Below, in pieces: positions 24,728-32,380 of a stretch of DNA of 32,851 nt (the first letter of the stretch is position 1; each line of letters starts with the position of its first letter). The position numbers and the translations under genes were made by a program. Source of the DNA: Chitinophagaceae bacterium (GTDB taxonomy: Bacteria; Bacteroidota; Bacteroidia; Chitinophagales; Chitinophagaceae). The stretch covers positions 1-32,851 of the forward strand of contig SAIW01000026.1 of the NCBI GenBank assembly GCA_004028795.1. Reading direction: 5' to 3'. The notes beneath the pieces are model-generated. The model did no database searches, was not told the DNA's origin, and saw only the letters and a program-made list of their open reading frames with translations.

Positions 24728-25561
24728 TCAATTGTGTTGCTGTACATCAATAGCTATATTATAAATAGCATTGGCAGAAGATAAACTTGCCGGTGTCATT
24801 AAAATTAGCGAATAAATTTTTCCTGAACTTAATGCAAATCCTTTTTTTGTAGCAAGGTTGGCCGTATCATTGGCTACTACACAATTGTAGCTATTATTTG
24901 CCTCAAAAGTGGTAAAAGCGGTATACGCACTATAAGTAGCGTGATCTAAAAAATTACGTTTGGTAAATGTAGTATCATTAACAGTTAGGGGAGCATACAC
25001 TCTTACTTTTATATAATCAAAATATGCCTGTGTTCTGAAATCTAAAACCCTGAAGCTGGCGTATCCTGTTGTAGGTGTAGTAAGTACATCTCTTACAACA
25101 TTAACTTTCCATTCATTACCAACTTTATAAAAAAAGCAGGAATAATAATTACCTGCTACAAAATCTGCAGCAACATTTAAAACTGTGGTACCGCTTAGTG
25201 CCACTGTAATGGTATTAGAGCCCGCCACACCTGTTATATAAGCCGATGGGTAAAACCTTGCAATGGAGCCGACAGTGCTACCGTTTAAACTAACACTTAG
25301 ATTTCCGAAATCTACGACATTAAAAAATTTTATAAAGGGTGTGGTTGCATTAGTGGTACCGCCACTGCTGCCTCCTGTGCCACCTCCGCTGCCCGAACCG
25401 CCTCCTGTACTACCACCGCCCGGCGGTGTTACCGGTGTTGTAGTGCCTGTTCCGCTTCCTGTACCTGATGATGAACTGGTTCTGTCATCAACATATCTTG
25501 AGCAAGCAGTGAGTAAACTGATTGATACTAAAATAAAATATGTTGTAAACTGCTTCATCAT
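24728..25561 (-). CDS. DUF4397 lipoprotein with Gly/Ser-rich stalk
   Basis: A 277-residue lipoprotein (lipobox LLTAC, Cys20). Residues 21-75 form a low-complexity Gly/Ser/Thr/Pro stalk, then a DUF4397-type region begins (FIKFFNVVDFGNLSVSLNG) and repeats as two beta-rich halves (GYASFRVLDFRTQAYFDYIKV in the second). DUF4397 proteins are envelope beta-sandwich proteins of unknown role. The anchor segment ACSRYVDDRT plus stalk closely matches the start of the PKD lipoprotein at 27049-28446. It is the last of four lipoprotein genes in a row and ends 104 bases before the aminotransferase start. ATG-ATG doublet: the second codon could also start it. Confidence 0.8.
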   Translation of the reverse strand: MMKQFTTYFILVSISLLTACSRYVDDRTSSSSGTGSGTGTTTPVTPPGGGSTGGGSGSGGGTGGSSGGTTNATTPFIKFFNVVDFGNLSVSLNGSTVGSIARFYPSAYITGVAGSNTITVALSGTTVLNVAADFVAGNYYSCFFYKVGNEWKVNVVRDVLTTPTTGYASFRVLDFRTQAYFDYIKVRVYAPLTVNDTTFTKRNFLDHATYSAYTAFTTFEANNSYNCVVANDTANLATKKGFALSSGKIYSLILMTPASLSSANAIYNIAIDVQQHN

Positions 25562-25594
25562 TTTTTTAAACGCTTTTATCTGCGGTTTATTTTA

Positions 25595-26263
25595 TTATCT
25601 GTTTGTATACAGCGTATATGCAAAAGCGGTATTGGCAATTTTGTTTATTACTAAAGTATAAATGCTGCCTCCTGTTAAACTTATTACACCAACTACTGAG
25701 TTATTGGCATAAACACTGTAAATACTTGCTTTAACAGGCCTGAAAGCAGTTAACGGGGCTACCCTTACAAAGTCTACATCTGTTCTGTTATACGTCATTA
25801 AAGTATCGGTTGCATTGGCAATACCAACATTGGTGGGAAGGTTGGTAGCACCCGGACTTAAAAAATATAATACTCTTACCCTTGCATAACTTGGTGGCGG
25901 AATGGTTAAATCATCTGCTATAAAGCCAATACCGGGAACATTATTGGATTGATTATAAATGAATGAAGTAAAGAAATTACCCGTACTTAAATTAACAGAA
26001 GTAGGAGAGTACAGATAGCCGGTACCGAATGCTTCTACTTTAGCTAAAGAAATACCGCTGGGAATTTCATTATACAAAGTATCAATGCCGGGTGTGAATA
26101 CATAACTCTTTTTATCAGGACCAATAATAACAGTTGAATAAGTAGTACTTGTATTAGTAAAATCAAAAACTTTTAAATAACACTTATCAGTTACTGTTGT
26201 ACCACTATTGTTGCTGTCAACTGTTTTGGTACATGATGAAAACAATAAACTGTTTGCAAGCAA
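25595..26263 (-). CDS. DUF4397-type lipoprotein lacking an ATG start
   Basis: A 222-residue reading from the TTG at 26263, the only usual start codon in frame. That start leaves just ten residues before Cys11 of the lipobox (LLFSSC), too short for a signal peptide. The frame stays open upstream, and the residues before it (KAIKKSFYISSFIKLSGI) form an ideal lipoprotein signal if translation begins at the ATA at 26320, directly after the previous gene's stop. The true start is therefore uncertain and may be non-canonical. The mature part (CYLKVFDFTNTS, then YARVRVLYFLSPGATNLP and SIYTLVINKI) fits the DUF4397 pattern of its neighbours. Function unknown. Confidence 0.65.
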   Translation of the reverse strand: MLANSLLFSSCTKTVDSNNSGTTVTDKCYLKVFDFTNTSTTYSTVIIGPDKKSYVFTPGIDTLYNEIPSGISLAKVEAFGTGYLYSPTSVNLSTGNFFTSFIYNQSNNVPGIGFIADDLTIPPPSYARVRVLYFLSPGATNLPTNVGIANATDTLMTYNRTDVDFVRVAPLTAFRPVKASIYSVYANNSVVGVISLTGGSIYTLVINKIANTAFAYTLYTNR

Positions 26264-26321
26264 AATGCCTGAAAGTTTTATGAATGATGATATGTAGAAA
26301 CTCTTTTTTATAGCTTTTATA

Positions 26322-27029
26322 TTAATTATGAGGCATTGTAAAACTTAATAAGTCAGTTGATTTTATTGATGTTACCACTATTGTATAAATTTTACCACTT
26401 GCCAGTGTAAAACCATAAGGATTAATAATTACTGATGAACCTGAAACAGCATACAATGTATAGTTGCCTGCCGTAACAGTTGTAAATGCAGTAAGTGTAT
26501 TATCTAACTCATGATCTAAAAACTTTCTGCCTGTGAAATTATAAGTATTGCTTCCGCTTGAAATACTGAAGTCTGAACTGATGCCTGGTGATACTTCAGA
26601 AAAGTTTAGTAAACGAACCTTCGCAGTTCCGCTTGCCGGTGCAGACAAATCTTCTCCCACAACCGATGCTTTATATGTAGCAGTTACGGGATAAATAAAG
26701 GCGGTACTTCTTGCATTATCTGTTAAAGTAAATGTTGTATCGTGGCTAATCTTTCCCGAGTTTGCAGATTGTACTTTAAAGTTGGTATTGCCGCTTGCTA
26801 TATAGCTATAATTGGCTGTGTACAAGGTACCCAAGGTTATAAATAAATTCCCGTCTGAAGGAGTAACTAAAATATTTGTTTTAGAACCACTGCTTATTTG
26901 TGTTACACTTAAATAAGTCTTACCACCTGTTGTTCCGCTTCCGTTACCCGTACCGATACTGCTTACTGTTTTAGTGCATGATGATGCCATCACTAAAAAA
27001 ACAATAATATGTAAAGCAGTTTTTTTCAT
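26322..27029 (-). CDS. DUF4397-type lipoprotein
   Basis: A 235-residue lipoprotein (lipobox MASSC, Cys18), with a short Gly/Ser stretch (25-36) in place of the long stalk. Two beta-rich halves follow, with AKVRLLNFSEVSPGISSDFSI (the DUF4397 'RxLNxS' strand) and FTLASGKIYTIVVTSI at the end, paralleling FALSSGKIYSLILM in the protein at 24728-25561. It is probably outer-membrane or periplasmic. It lies 19 bases after the PKD gene and one base before the extended frame of the next gene, so the cluster is likely one transcript. Confidence 0.78.
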   Translation of the reverse strand: MKKTALHIIVFLVMASSCTKTVSSIGTGNGSGTTGGKTYLSVTQISSGSKTNILVTPSDGNLFITLGTLYTANYSYIASGNTNFKVQSANSGKISHDTTFTLTDNARSTAFIYPVTATYKASVVGEDLSAPASGTAKVRLLNFSEVSPGISSDFSISSGSNTYNFTGRKFLDHELDNTLTAFTTVTAGNYTLYAVSGSSVIINPYGFTLASGKIYTIVVTSIKSTDLLSFTMPHN

Positions 27030-27048
27030 TCAGAAATTAAAATAAAAA

Positions 27049-28446
27049 TTAATTGGCCGGAATATATGTTTGGGTTTGATCCTGAGCAGTACAACCTGAG
27101 TTACTGGTAACTTTCATTGTTATGGTATAAGTTTTACCAACAGTGCTTTTAGGAAATACATGGTTAACAACGTTCGGTGTTATAGCTGTTGTGCCATCAC
27201 CAAAATCCCATTCAGATTTTATTATTGCCCAACCGCCACCTATACTAACATTGGCGTTGTAACTGTAAGTAGTTGGGTTGGTGTATTGAGAATAAATAGA
27301 AACTGTTGGATTGGTATCCTGACCTTTTGAGCTGATAGATTGTTGTTCTGTATAAATCGTTTGACCGTTATAGGAAATCGTCAACTTAACGGTATAGAAA
27401 TTTTTATATAAGAAGGTATGGCTGATAGGAGCACCATAATCTGCGGGGCTTCCATCACTATATTCCCATTTATAATCTGCTCCGGCTGGTACGCCTGAAT
27501 AGTTAGGAGTGAAAGTAAACACTTCATGACTTGGCAAACAGGCATTGGTGGTAGAAATGCTGAAAGAGCCGGTAACAGTATATTTGGCAGGAATAAAAAC
27601 ATCCTGCGTTACACTTGCCTTACAACCACCGGGGTTACCTGTAACTGTTAATTTAACGTATAAAGTTTGGTCTCTAGGAATCTGCGTGTATGACTTTGTT
27701 AGTGTTGATTTAGATGAACCTGAACTGCTTGTTCCATCACCGAAATCCCACTCATAATAACCTACTGAACCACCTTGCGGAGCTTTTGAACCACTGCCGT
27801 TAAAGAAATAAATATTACCACCGCTGTTAGGGTTACTTTGTTGAGCATTAAAGTTGGCTTCAGGTATAAGGTTTTGCCCGTATGCTTTTATGGTTATAGA
27901 AGCATTATAATAAACACCGTTAGACTTTATTTTTAATAGTACAGTAAAAGTGCCGTTGTATTGGTATTGATGGGTTACAGAAGTTTTAGTACCAATATCC
28001 TGACCACCATCCGCAAAATACCATTCATAAGTTGCACCTGTTGCTACACCTTTGGCAGTGCTGGTAAAAGTAAAAGTTTCACCTGTTGTGCAAACGCCTG
28101 TTCTTAAAGTATCAATTCCTAAATTATAAACAGAATCTTTGGTGGTTGTTCCGCCTGAACCGGAACCAGTTCCCGGTGGCGTTCCGGGTAATGGAGTACC
28201 GCCGGGGCCTGTACCTCCACCTGAGCCTGAGCCACTGCCCGAACCTGTGCCGGGTGTAGTTGGTGTTGCCCCGGCACCGCTGCCGGAACCGCCACTGCCC
28301 GAACCACTGCCACCGCTTGAAATGGGTGTGGTAGTACCACTACCTGTTCCGGTAGAAGTTGTTGTTCGGGTATCTACATATTTAGAGCATGCTGACAACA
28401 TTACAATGGTTGCAAATACAGTAATATAATTTCTGAAACTTTTCAT
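27049..28446 (-). CDS. four-PKD-domain lipoprotein with Gly/Ser stalk
   Basis: A 465-residue product from the ATG at 28446 (MKSFRNYIT); an in-frame ATG at 28461 would add five residues. Lipobox MLSAC. A roughly 70-residue Gly/Ser/Thr/Pro stalk follows, then four PKD domains. Counting from the 28461 ATG, their core motifs are WYFADG (147-152), EWDFGDG (237-243), WEYSDG (332-337) and EWDFGDG (417-423). Repeats 1 and 3 match each other best, as do 2 and 4, so a two-domain unit of about 184 residues was duplicated. PKD domains are beta-sandwiches for extracellular binding or spacing. The product is likely surface-exposed, holding its domains away from the membrane. It follows the serine hydrolase gene by 26 bases. 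Confidence 0.85.
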   Translation of the reverse strand: MKSFRNYITVFATIVMLSACSKYVDTRTTTSTGTGSGTTTPISSGGSGSGSGGSGSGAGATPTTPGTGSGSGSGSGGGTGPGGTPLPGTPPGTGSGSGGTTTKDSVYNLGIDTLRTGVCTTGETFTFTSTAKGVATGATYEWYFADGGQDIGTKTSVTHQYQYNGTFTVLLKIKSNGVYYNASITIKAYGQNLIPEANFNAQQSNPNSGGNIYFFNGSGSKAPQGGSVGYYEWDFGDGTSSSGSSKSTLTKSYTQIPRDQTLYVKLTVTGNPGGCKASVTQDVFIPAKYTVTGSFSISTTNACLPSHEVFTFTPNYSGVPAGADYKWEYSDGSPADYGAPISHTFLYKNFYTVKLTISYNGQTIYTEQQSISSKGQDTNPTVSIYSQYTNPTTYSYNANVSIGGGWAIIKSEWDFGDGTTAITPNVVNHVFPKSTVGKTYTITMKVTSNSGCTAQDQTQTYIPAN

Positions 28447-28472
28447 TTTACGCAACTGCATTTACAATGCAA

Positions 28473-29735
28473 TTATCTATTGTTATAATTTATAATAAAA
28501 TCCCTCAAATCAGGGGTTGTTTTTCTTTTCCGCTTCAATTCATATTCATAAACCAATCTGCCGAGGTTTTTCATAAAAGGCAAACCGATAGTTTCATAAT
28601 CATATTTATCATCGTTATAAATCCCGTCGGTATTGCACGATATTTCGGCACATAACATAAATTCCACCTTATTCTTCGTATCTATTATGTATGCTGCATC
28701 AATTAAAAAACCATATGCATCGCCTACTTTATTAAAGATTCTTACCGAAGGCTCAACGCTGTTTTTCTCAGAACCATACAATAAAAACTTACAATAGGCA
28801 TCCCAGTAGTCGTTTTTATTGTAATAAGGATAATTGCTTTCACTTGGATAAGCACTCATCCAATGTTTTACAAAGGCTCTGTCATCATCAGTCAGATTAA
28901 ACCTTTGGTTCGCTGCAACAGATTCGGGAAATAAAGCCGATTGAAGCACATTTTTCAAATCCTGCAAGTACAACCTGTTTTTCAAAGAAAAATCGAAAGG
29001 TTCATTCACTAAGCTTCCGTTCTTCATATAACCTTTTCCCAGCTTCACATTCAACGTTTTTACGGCGTTTTTATTGTACTGTGCAGGCTGCTGATACAGT
29101 AATTTACCGGAAGTATCATAAAAACTTACCGCATTGGTTCGGGCATTTTGTTCCGGTGTTAAAAAGATTTGCAATCGGTGGCGAATGAGAGCATCATCAT
29201 ATCCTTTTTCTTTCATCTTTTTTTCAATGTATTCCTGACCTAAAAATTCGTACAACCTGTTAAAAGCATCGTTATCACTTACTAATAAAATCTGTTTAAT
29301 GTAATGGGCTACAGTGGGGCGACTGTCTTGTGCAGTTGGATGGGTGAGAACAGCAGATTGTCTGTCTGCATTGCTATCCGTTATCATGGTGGTGTATTTG
29401 TTTACACCGGCCATATTTAAATCGTTCAGTTTTTCCAATGCCAGTAATGCAATAGGAAGTTTTACGGTAGAAGCGGGGTAGAAGTAATTGTTTTTATTTA
29501 TGTTGAAAGTATAATCTGTAAATGATGGTTGATTTTTTTTACTGCGATTAATCTGGGTATAAATAACCTGCACATTTAATGAATCTTTATTGGAGAGAAT
29601 GTTAGCAAACTGCTCCGGTTTTGTTTTCATTAAATCTTCCAGAAAAGTTGTCTGATTTTTTATTTGTGATGCTTTTCGGGAAGCAGCACAGGAGGCTAAC
29701 AATAAGCAACAACAAACGGTACGGAATATTTGCAT
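28473..29735 (-). CDS. class A beta-lactamase-like serine hydrolase lipoprotein
   Basis: A 420-residue product from the ATG at 29735; the in-frame ATG at 29771 lies upstream of the promoter element and is unlikely. The N-terminus is a Cys-rich lipoprotein signal (CCCLLLASC, Cys16). The penicillin-recognising fold motifs are present: S-x-x-K in YPASTVKLPIALLALEKL (S89, K92), SDN at 153-155 (LLVSDNDAFNRLYEFLG) and K-x-G in FNKVGDAYGF (336-338). It is longer than true class A beta-lactamases (about 290 residues), with an inserted middle region (about 200-310), so a peptidoglycan-related or other hydrolase role is as likely as antibiotic resistance. It is the first gene of the surface cluster. 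Confidence 0.82.
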   Translation of the reverse strand: MQIFRTVCCCLLLASCAASRKASQIKNQTTFLEDLMKTKPEQFANILSNKDSLNVQVIYTQINRSKKNQPSFTDYTFNINKNNYFYPASTVKLPIALLALEKLNDLNMAGVNKYTTMITDSNADRQSAVLTHPTAQDSRPTVAHYIKQILLVSDNDAFNRLYEFLGQEYIEKKMKEKGYDDALIRHRLQIFLTPEQNARTNAVSFYDTSGKLLYQQPAQYNKNAVKTLNVKLGKGYMKNGSLVNEPFDFSLKNRLYLQDLKNVLQSALFPESVAANQRFNLTDDDRAFVKHWMSAYPSESNYPYYNKNDYWDAYCKFLLYGSEKNSVEPSVRIFNKVGDAYGFLIDAAYIIDTKNKVEFMLCAEISCNTDGIYNDDKYDYETIGLPFMKNLGRLVYEYELKRKRKTTPDLRDFIINYNNR

Positions 29736-29739
29736 AATA

Positions 29740-29747
29740 CAAAGATA
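29740..29747 (-). promoter_or_regulatory. -7 promoter element of the serine hydrolase gene (TATCTTTG)
   Basis: A perfect TAnnTTTG match on the minus strand, followed by TATT and the ATG at 29735. It predicts a leaderless mRNA and settles the start codon. Confidence 0.6.
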
Positions 29748-29900
29748 ATTGCAGAAGCCATTTAGCTGCAATGGCTGTTGTTTCAGTTTATAAAGGGTAT
29801 TTTATTTAATTTTTTTGAGACAAGAAGTAGTTTTTATAATGATAACTTTAGTTTGTACCAATACATCCATCAGAACAACTCATCGGTAACCTGCAACCTG

Positions 29901-29908
29901 TAACTTTG
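29901..29908 (+). promoter_or_regulatory. -7 promoter element of the serine dehydratase gene (TAACTTTG)
   Basis: A perfect TAnnTTTG match followed by TTTC and the ATG at 29913, the same four-base spacing as at 29740-29747. Confidence 0.6.
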
Positions 29909-29912
29909 TTTC

Positions 29913-31337
29913 ATGCCACATGAAGCTATCTCGGTATTCGATATGTTTAAAATTGGTGTGGGGCCTTCCAGTTCACACACACTCGGCCCATGGCGGGCTG
30001 CGTTGCAATGTATTGAAGCCATTAAAAAGCAAACGGCTCTTCAAAATATAAAAAGTATAACAGTTTTATTGTATGGTTCTTTAGCCAAAACAGGCAAAGG
30101 CCACGGAACAGATATAGCCGTTTTATTGGGTTTGCAGGGAGAAGACCCTGTAACAATTGACGTTAATTCCATCACCCCCAAAATCAATCATATTCAGCAA
30201 AGCAAACAATTGTATTTGGGCAATGAAGTAAATATTGATTTTGATACTGAAATAAATATTGAATTTTTATTTAATGAAAGCTTACCCTTTCACCCGAACG
30301 GATTAACGTTTCTAATTGAAACAAATAACGGTAACCATTTTAGTGAAACCTATTACTCCATCGGTGGTGGTTTTGTAGTGAAAGAAGGAGAGAGCCATGC
30401 TAAAAAAGAATCAGTTGATTTGCCTTTTCCTATCAATACATCAGATGATTTATTGCATTGGTGCATGAAAACTGGTTTGGCTATTCATGAAGTAGTAATG
30501 GAAAATGAACACACCTGGAGAACTGAAGCAGCAACCAAAAAAGGCGTACTGCATATCTGGTACACGATGCGTGACTGCATTTACAGAGGCTGCCATGCCA
30601 ATGGTGAATTGCCCGGCGGTTTGCATGTAAGAAGAAGGGCATTTGATTTGAACCGCAGGTTAATTAATGACTTGACCTATAATAGTTACGATGATTGGTT
30701 ACAAATTGTGCAACAGAAAAATGATTTTAAAAGCACTGTAGATTGGGTAAGTTGTTTTGCTTTGGCTGTGAATGAAGAGAATGCAAGCTTTGGCAGGGTG
30801 GTTACCGCACCAACCAATGGTGCAGCAGGTGTTATTCCCGCAGTGTTGATGTACTTTATTGCTTTCTGTAATGGTAATAATGAAGATAAGATTATCAGGT
30901 TTTTATTAACTGCTTCTGAAGTGGGCAGCATCTTTAAAAAAGGTGCCACTATATCTGCAGCTATGGGTGGTTGCCAGGCAGAAATTGGTGTATCATCTGC
31001 AATGGCTGCTGCTGCATTAACTGAAAGTTTGGGTGGAACTCAGCGGCAAGCTTTAATGGCCGCTGAAATTGCTATGGAACATCATTTAGGGTTAACCTGC
31101 GACCCGATTGGCGGTTTGGTACAAGTACCTTGTATTGAAAGAAATACCATGGGTGCTATTAAAGCTATAACGGCTTCTCAATTGGCTTTACAAAGCTCAC
31201 CCGATTATGCTAAAGTGAGTTTGGATAAAGTGATAAAAACCATGTGGGATACCGCTTTGGATATGAACAGCAAATACAAAGAAACTTCCGACGGCGGTTT
31301 AGCAGTACATATACCGATTAGTTTGAGTGAATGTTAA
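29913..31337 (+). CDS. sdaA: L-serine dehydratase (iron-sulphur, single chain)
   Basis: A 474-residue [4Fe-4S] L-serine ammonia-lyase, converting serine to pyruvate and ammonia. The beta domain comes first ([20 protein letters not shown], the family start), then the alpha catalytic domain, with [14 protein letters not shown] and the cluster cysteines C354 ([11 protein letters not shown]), C396 (LTCDPIGG) and C407 (VPCIERN). The final residue is Cys474. In characterised type 2 enzymes (for example Legionella) a C-terminal Cys reaches back into the active site, so this chain very probably does the same. It is alone on its strand with its own promoter and no visible terminator. Confidence 0.95.
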   Translation: MPHEAISVFDMFKIGVGPSSSHTLGPWRAALQCIEAIKKQTALQNIKSITVLLYGSLAKTGKGHGTDIAVLLGLQGEDPVTIDVNSITPKINHIQQSKQLYLGNEVNIDFDTEINIEFLFNESLPFHPNGLTFLIETNNGNHFSETYYSIGGGFVVKEGESHAKKESVDLPFPINTSDDLLHWCMKTGLAIHEVVMENEHTWRTEAATKKGVLHIWYTMRDCIYRGCHANGELPGGLHVRRRAFDLNRRLINDLTYNSYDDWLQIVQQKNDFKSTVDWVSCFALAVNEENASFGRVVTAPTNGAAGVIPAVLMYFIAFCNGNNEDKIIRFLLTASEVGSIFKKGATISAAMGGCQAEIGVSSAMAAAALTESLGGTQRQALMAAEIAMEHHLGLTCDPIGGLVQVPCIERNTMGAIKAITASQLALQSSPDYAKVSLDKVIKTMWDTALDMNSKYKETSDGGLAVHIPISLSEC

Positions 31338-31373
31338 TAGCAACGGCCATTTTGTTCCTTCTTCTCCTTCGTA

Positions 31374-31946
31374 TTAACTATGCCTTATTATCTCTGCAAC
31401 CTGCTTTTTCAATTCAGGCAAAACATCATTTTCAAACCATTTATTTTTAGCCATCCAGATATTATTTCTTGGCGATGGATGAGGTAACACAAAGTAGTCA
31501 GGTAAATAGTCAGTAAAACTTTTTACAGTGTCTGTTAATGTTGTTTTTATTTGATTACCTAAATAATAGTTTTGAGCATACTGACCAATAAGTATAATTA
31601 ATTGAACTGTTTTTATCTGTTTCAATATACGGCTATGCCATAATGGTGCACATTCTGCTCTAGGTGGTAAATCTCCGCTTTTACCCGTTCCGGGAAAACA
31701 AAAACCCATAGGCATTATTCCGAAAATAGCTGTGTTGTAAAAACTATCTCTATCAACTGCTAACCACTTACGCAAGTTATCGCCGCTTTTATCATTCCAG
31801 GGAATACCTGTTTCATGTACAATTCTTCCCGGTGCCTGCCCAATAATGATGATTTTACTTTTATTGCTGATTGATAAAACGGGGTTAGGTTGTAAAAAAT
31901 CCCTGCAAACAGTACATTGTTTTATTTCAGTTAATAATTTATTCAT
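31374..31946 (-). CDS. uracil-DNA glycosylase family protein (family 4-like)
   Basis: A 190-residue DNA-repair-type enzyme. Motif A is GQAPG (36-40, after strand KIIIIG) and motif B is HPSPRN (156-161). Four cysteines fit the family-4 iron-sulphur spacing: C11-x2-C14 near the N-terminus and C83-x15-C99 (between GFC and AEC). Family 4 enzymes remove uracil from DNA. Here motif A has Gln where most family 4 members have Glu, and the segment GIPWNDKSGDNLRKWL is typical of a separate, poorly studied subgroup, so base specificity is not certain. It is transcribed alone and ends toward the serine dehydratase stop (36 bases apart, convergent). Confidence 0.85.
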   Translation of the reverse strand: MNKLLTEIKQCTVCRDFLQPNPVLSISNKSKIIIIGQAPGRIVHETGIPWNDKSGDNLRKWLAVDRDSFYNTAIFGIMPMGFCFPGTGKSGDLPPRAECAPLWHSRILKQIKTVQLIILIGQYAQNYYLGNQIKTTLTDTVKSFTDYLPDYFVLPHPSPRNNIWMAKNKWFENDVLPELKKQVAEIIRHS

Positions 31947-32093
31947 GCAGGGTTTATAAAGTTTAAATGATATGCAAGTTCTTATTTGTTTTTTATATTT
32001 TACTAACTGTTTAAAGTATTGTTATAAATTGGTTTTTAGTTGCGGTACGAAATGCTTTTTCGGACACAAAGTAAGGCAGAGGAATAAGGTAAT

Positions 32094-32128
32094 TTCTTCT
32101 CAGCAATGTCTCTCGCAGAGGACATTGC
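32094..32128. repeat. hairpin repeat, copy A
   Basis: TTCTTCTCA leads into GCAATGTC (32103-32110), paired with GACATTGC (32121-32128). An inner stem TCT/AGA sits around CGC with one bulged G. The leading sequence recurs at 32289 and the arms recur at 32316-32341. Confidence 0.65.
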
Positions 32129-32288
32129 GTTCAACTCAAATCTATATCTTCCTTTCCTGCATTCTACTACATTAAATCAGACGTGCATCAATGTCAAATA
32201 TTTGATTGCCTGTTTAGGTAAACCGACGGCAAAGAAGCGACAACGAGACGGAGGAACAAAATGTCAGTTAATTGATAACCCAATCTAT

Positions 32289-32341
32289 TCTTCTCAGTAA
32301 TGTCTTTTGTTCGCAGCAATGTCCCTTACTGGAGACATTGC
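32289..32341. repeat. half copy and hairpin repeat, copy B
   Basis: TTCTTCTCAGTAATGTC (32289-32305) is a one-mismatch copy of the start of copy A but without its right arm. It is followed by a full hairpin GCAATGTC (32316-32323) / GACATTGC (32334-32341), whose inner stem is CC/GG with one bulged A. The arms match copy A exactly while the inner stem differs but still pairs. Confidence 0.65.
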
Positions 32342-32380
32342 TAAAAAAGAATAAATCAATTACCAACAGGCAGCCGCTCT

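Larger units (their letters stand above)
31947..32380. other. gene-free stretch with hairpin repeats
   Basis: No convincing gene. Two open frames of 60-odd codons on the plus strand have no start signal, no recognisable domain and run through the hairpins, so they are not called. From about 32094 the stretch carries two related hairpins and a half copy (listed separately). The part at 31947-32090 shows nothing I can interpret. Confidence 0.6.

Noticed and set aside
25263-25661. Plus-strand frames encoding Pro-rich peptides (also 28139-28429)
   Set aside because: They are the antisense of the Gly/Ser-rich stalk codons, so Pro-rich repeats are expected by complement.
31972-32300. Two overlapping plus-strand frames of 60-odd codons in the gap before the DUF1275 gene
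   Set aside because: They run through the hairpin repeats, have no domain, and overlap each other.
32094-32341. CRISPR array
   Set aside because: Only two full repeat-like units of 26 bases, irregular spacing, self-complementary arms and no cas genes.
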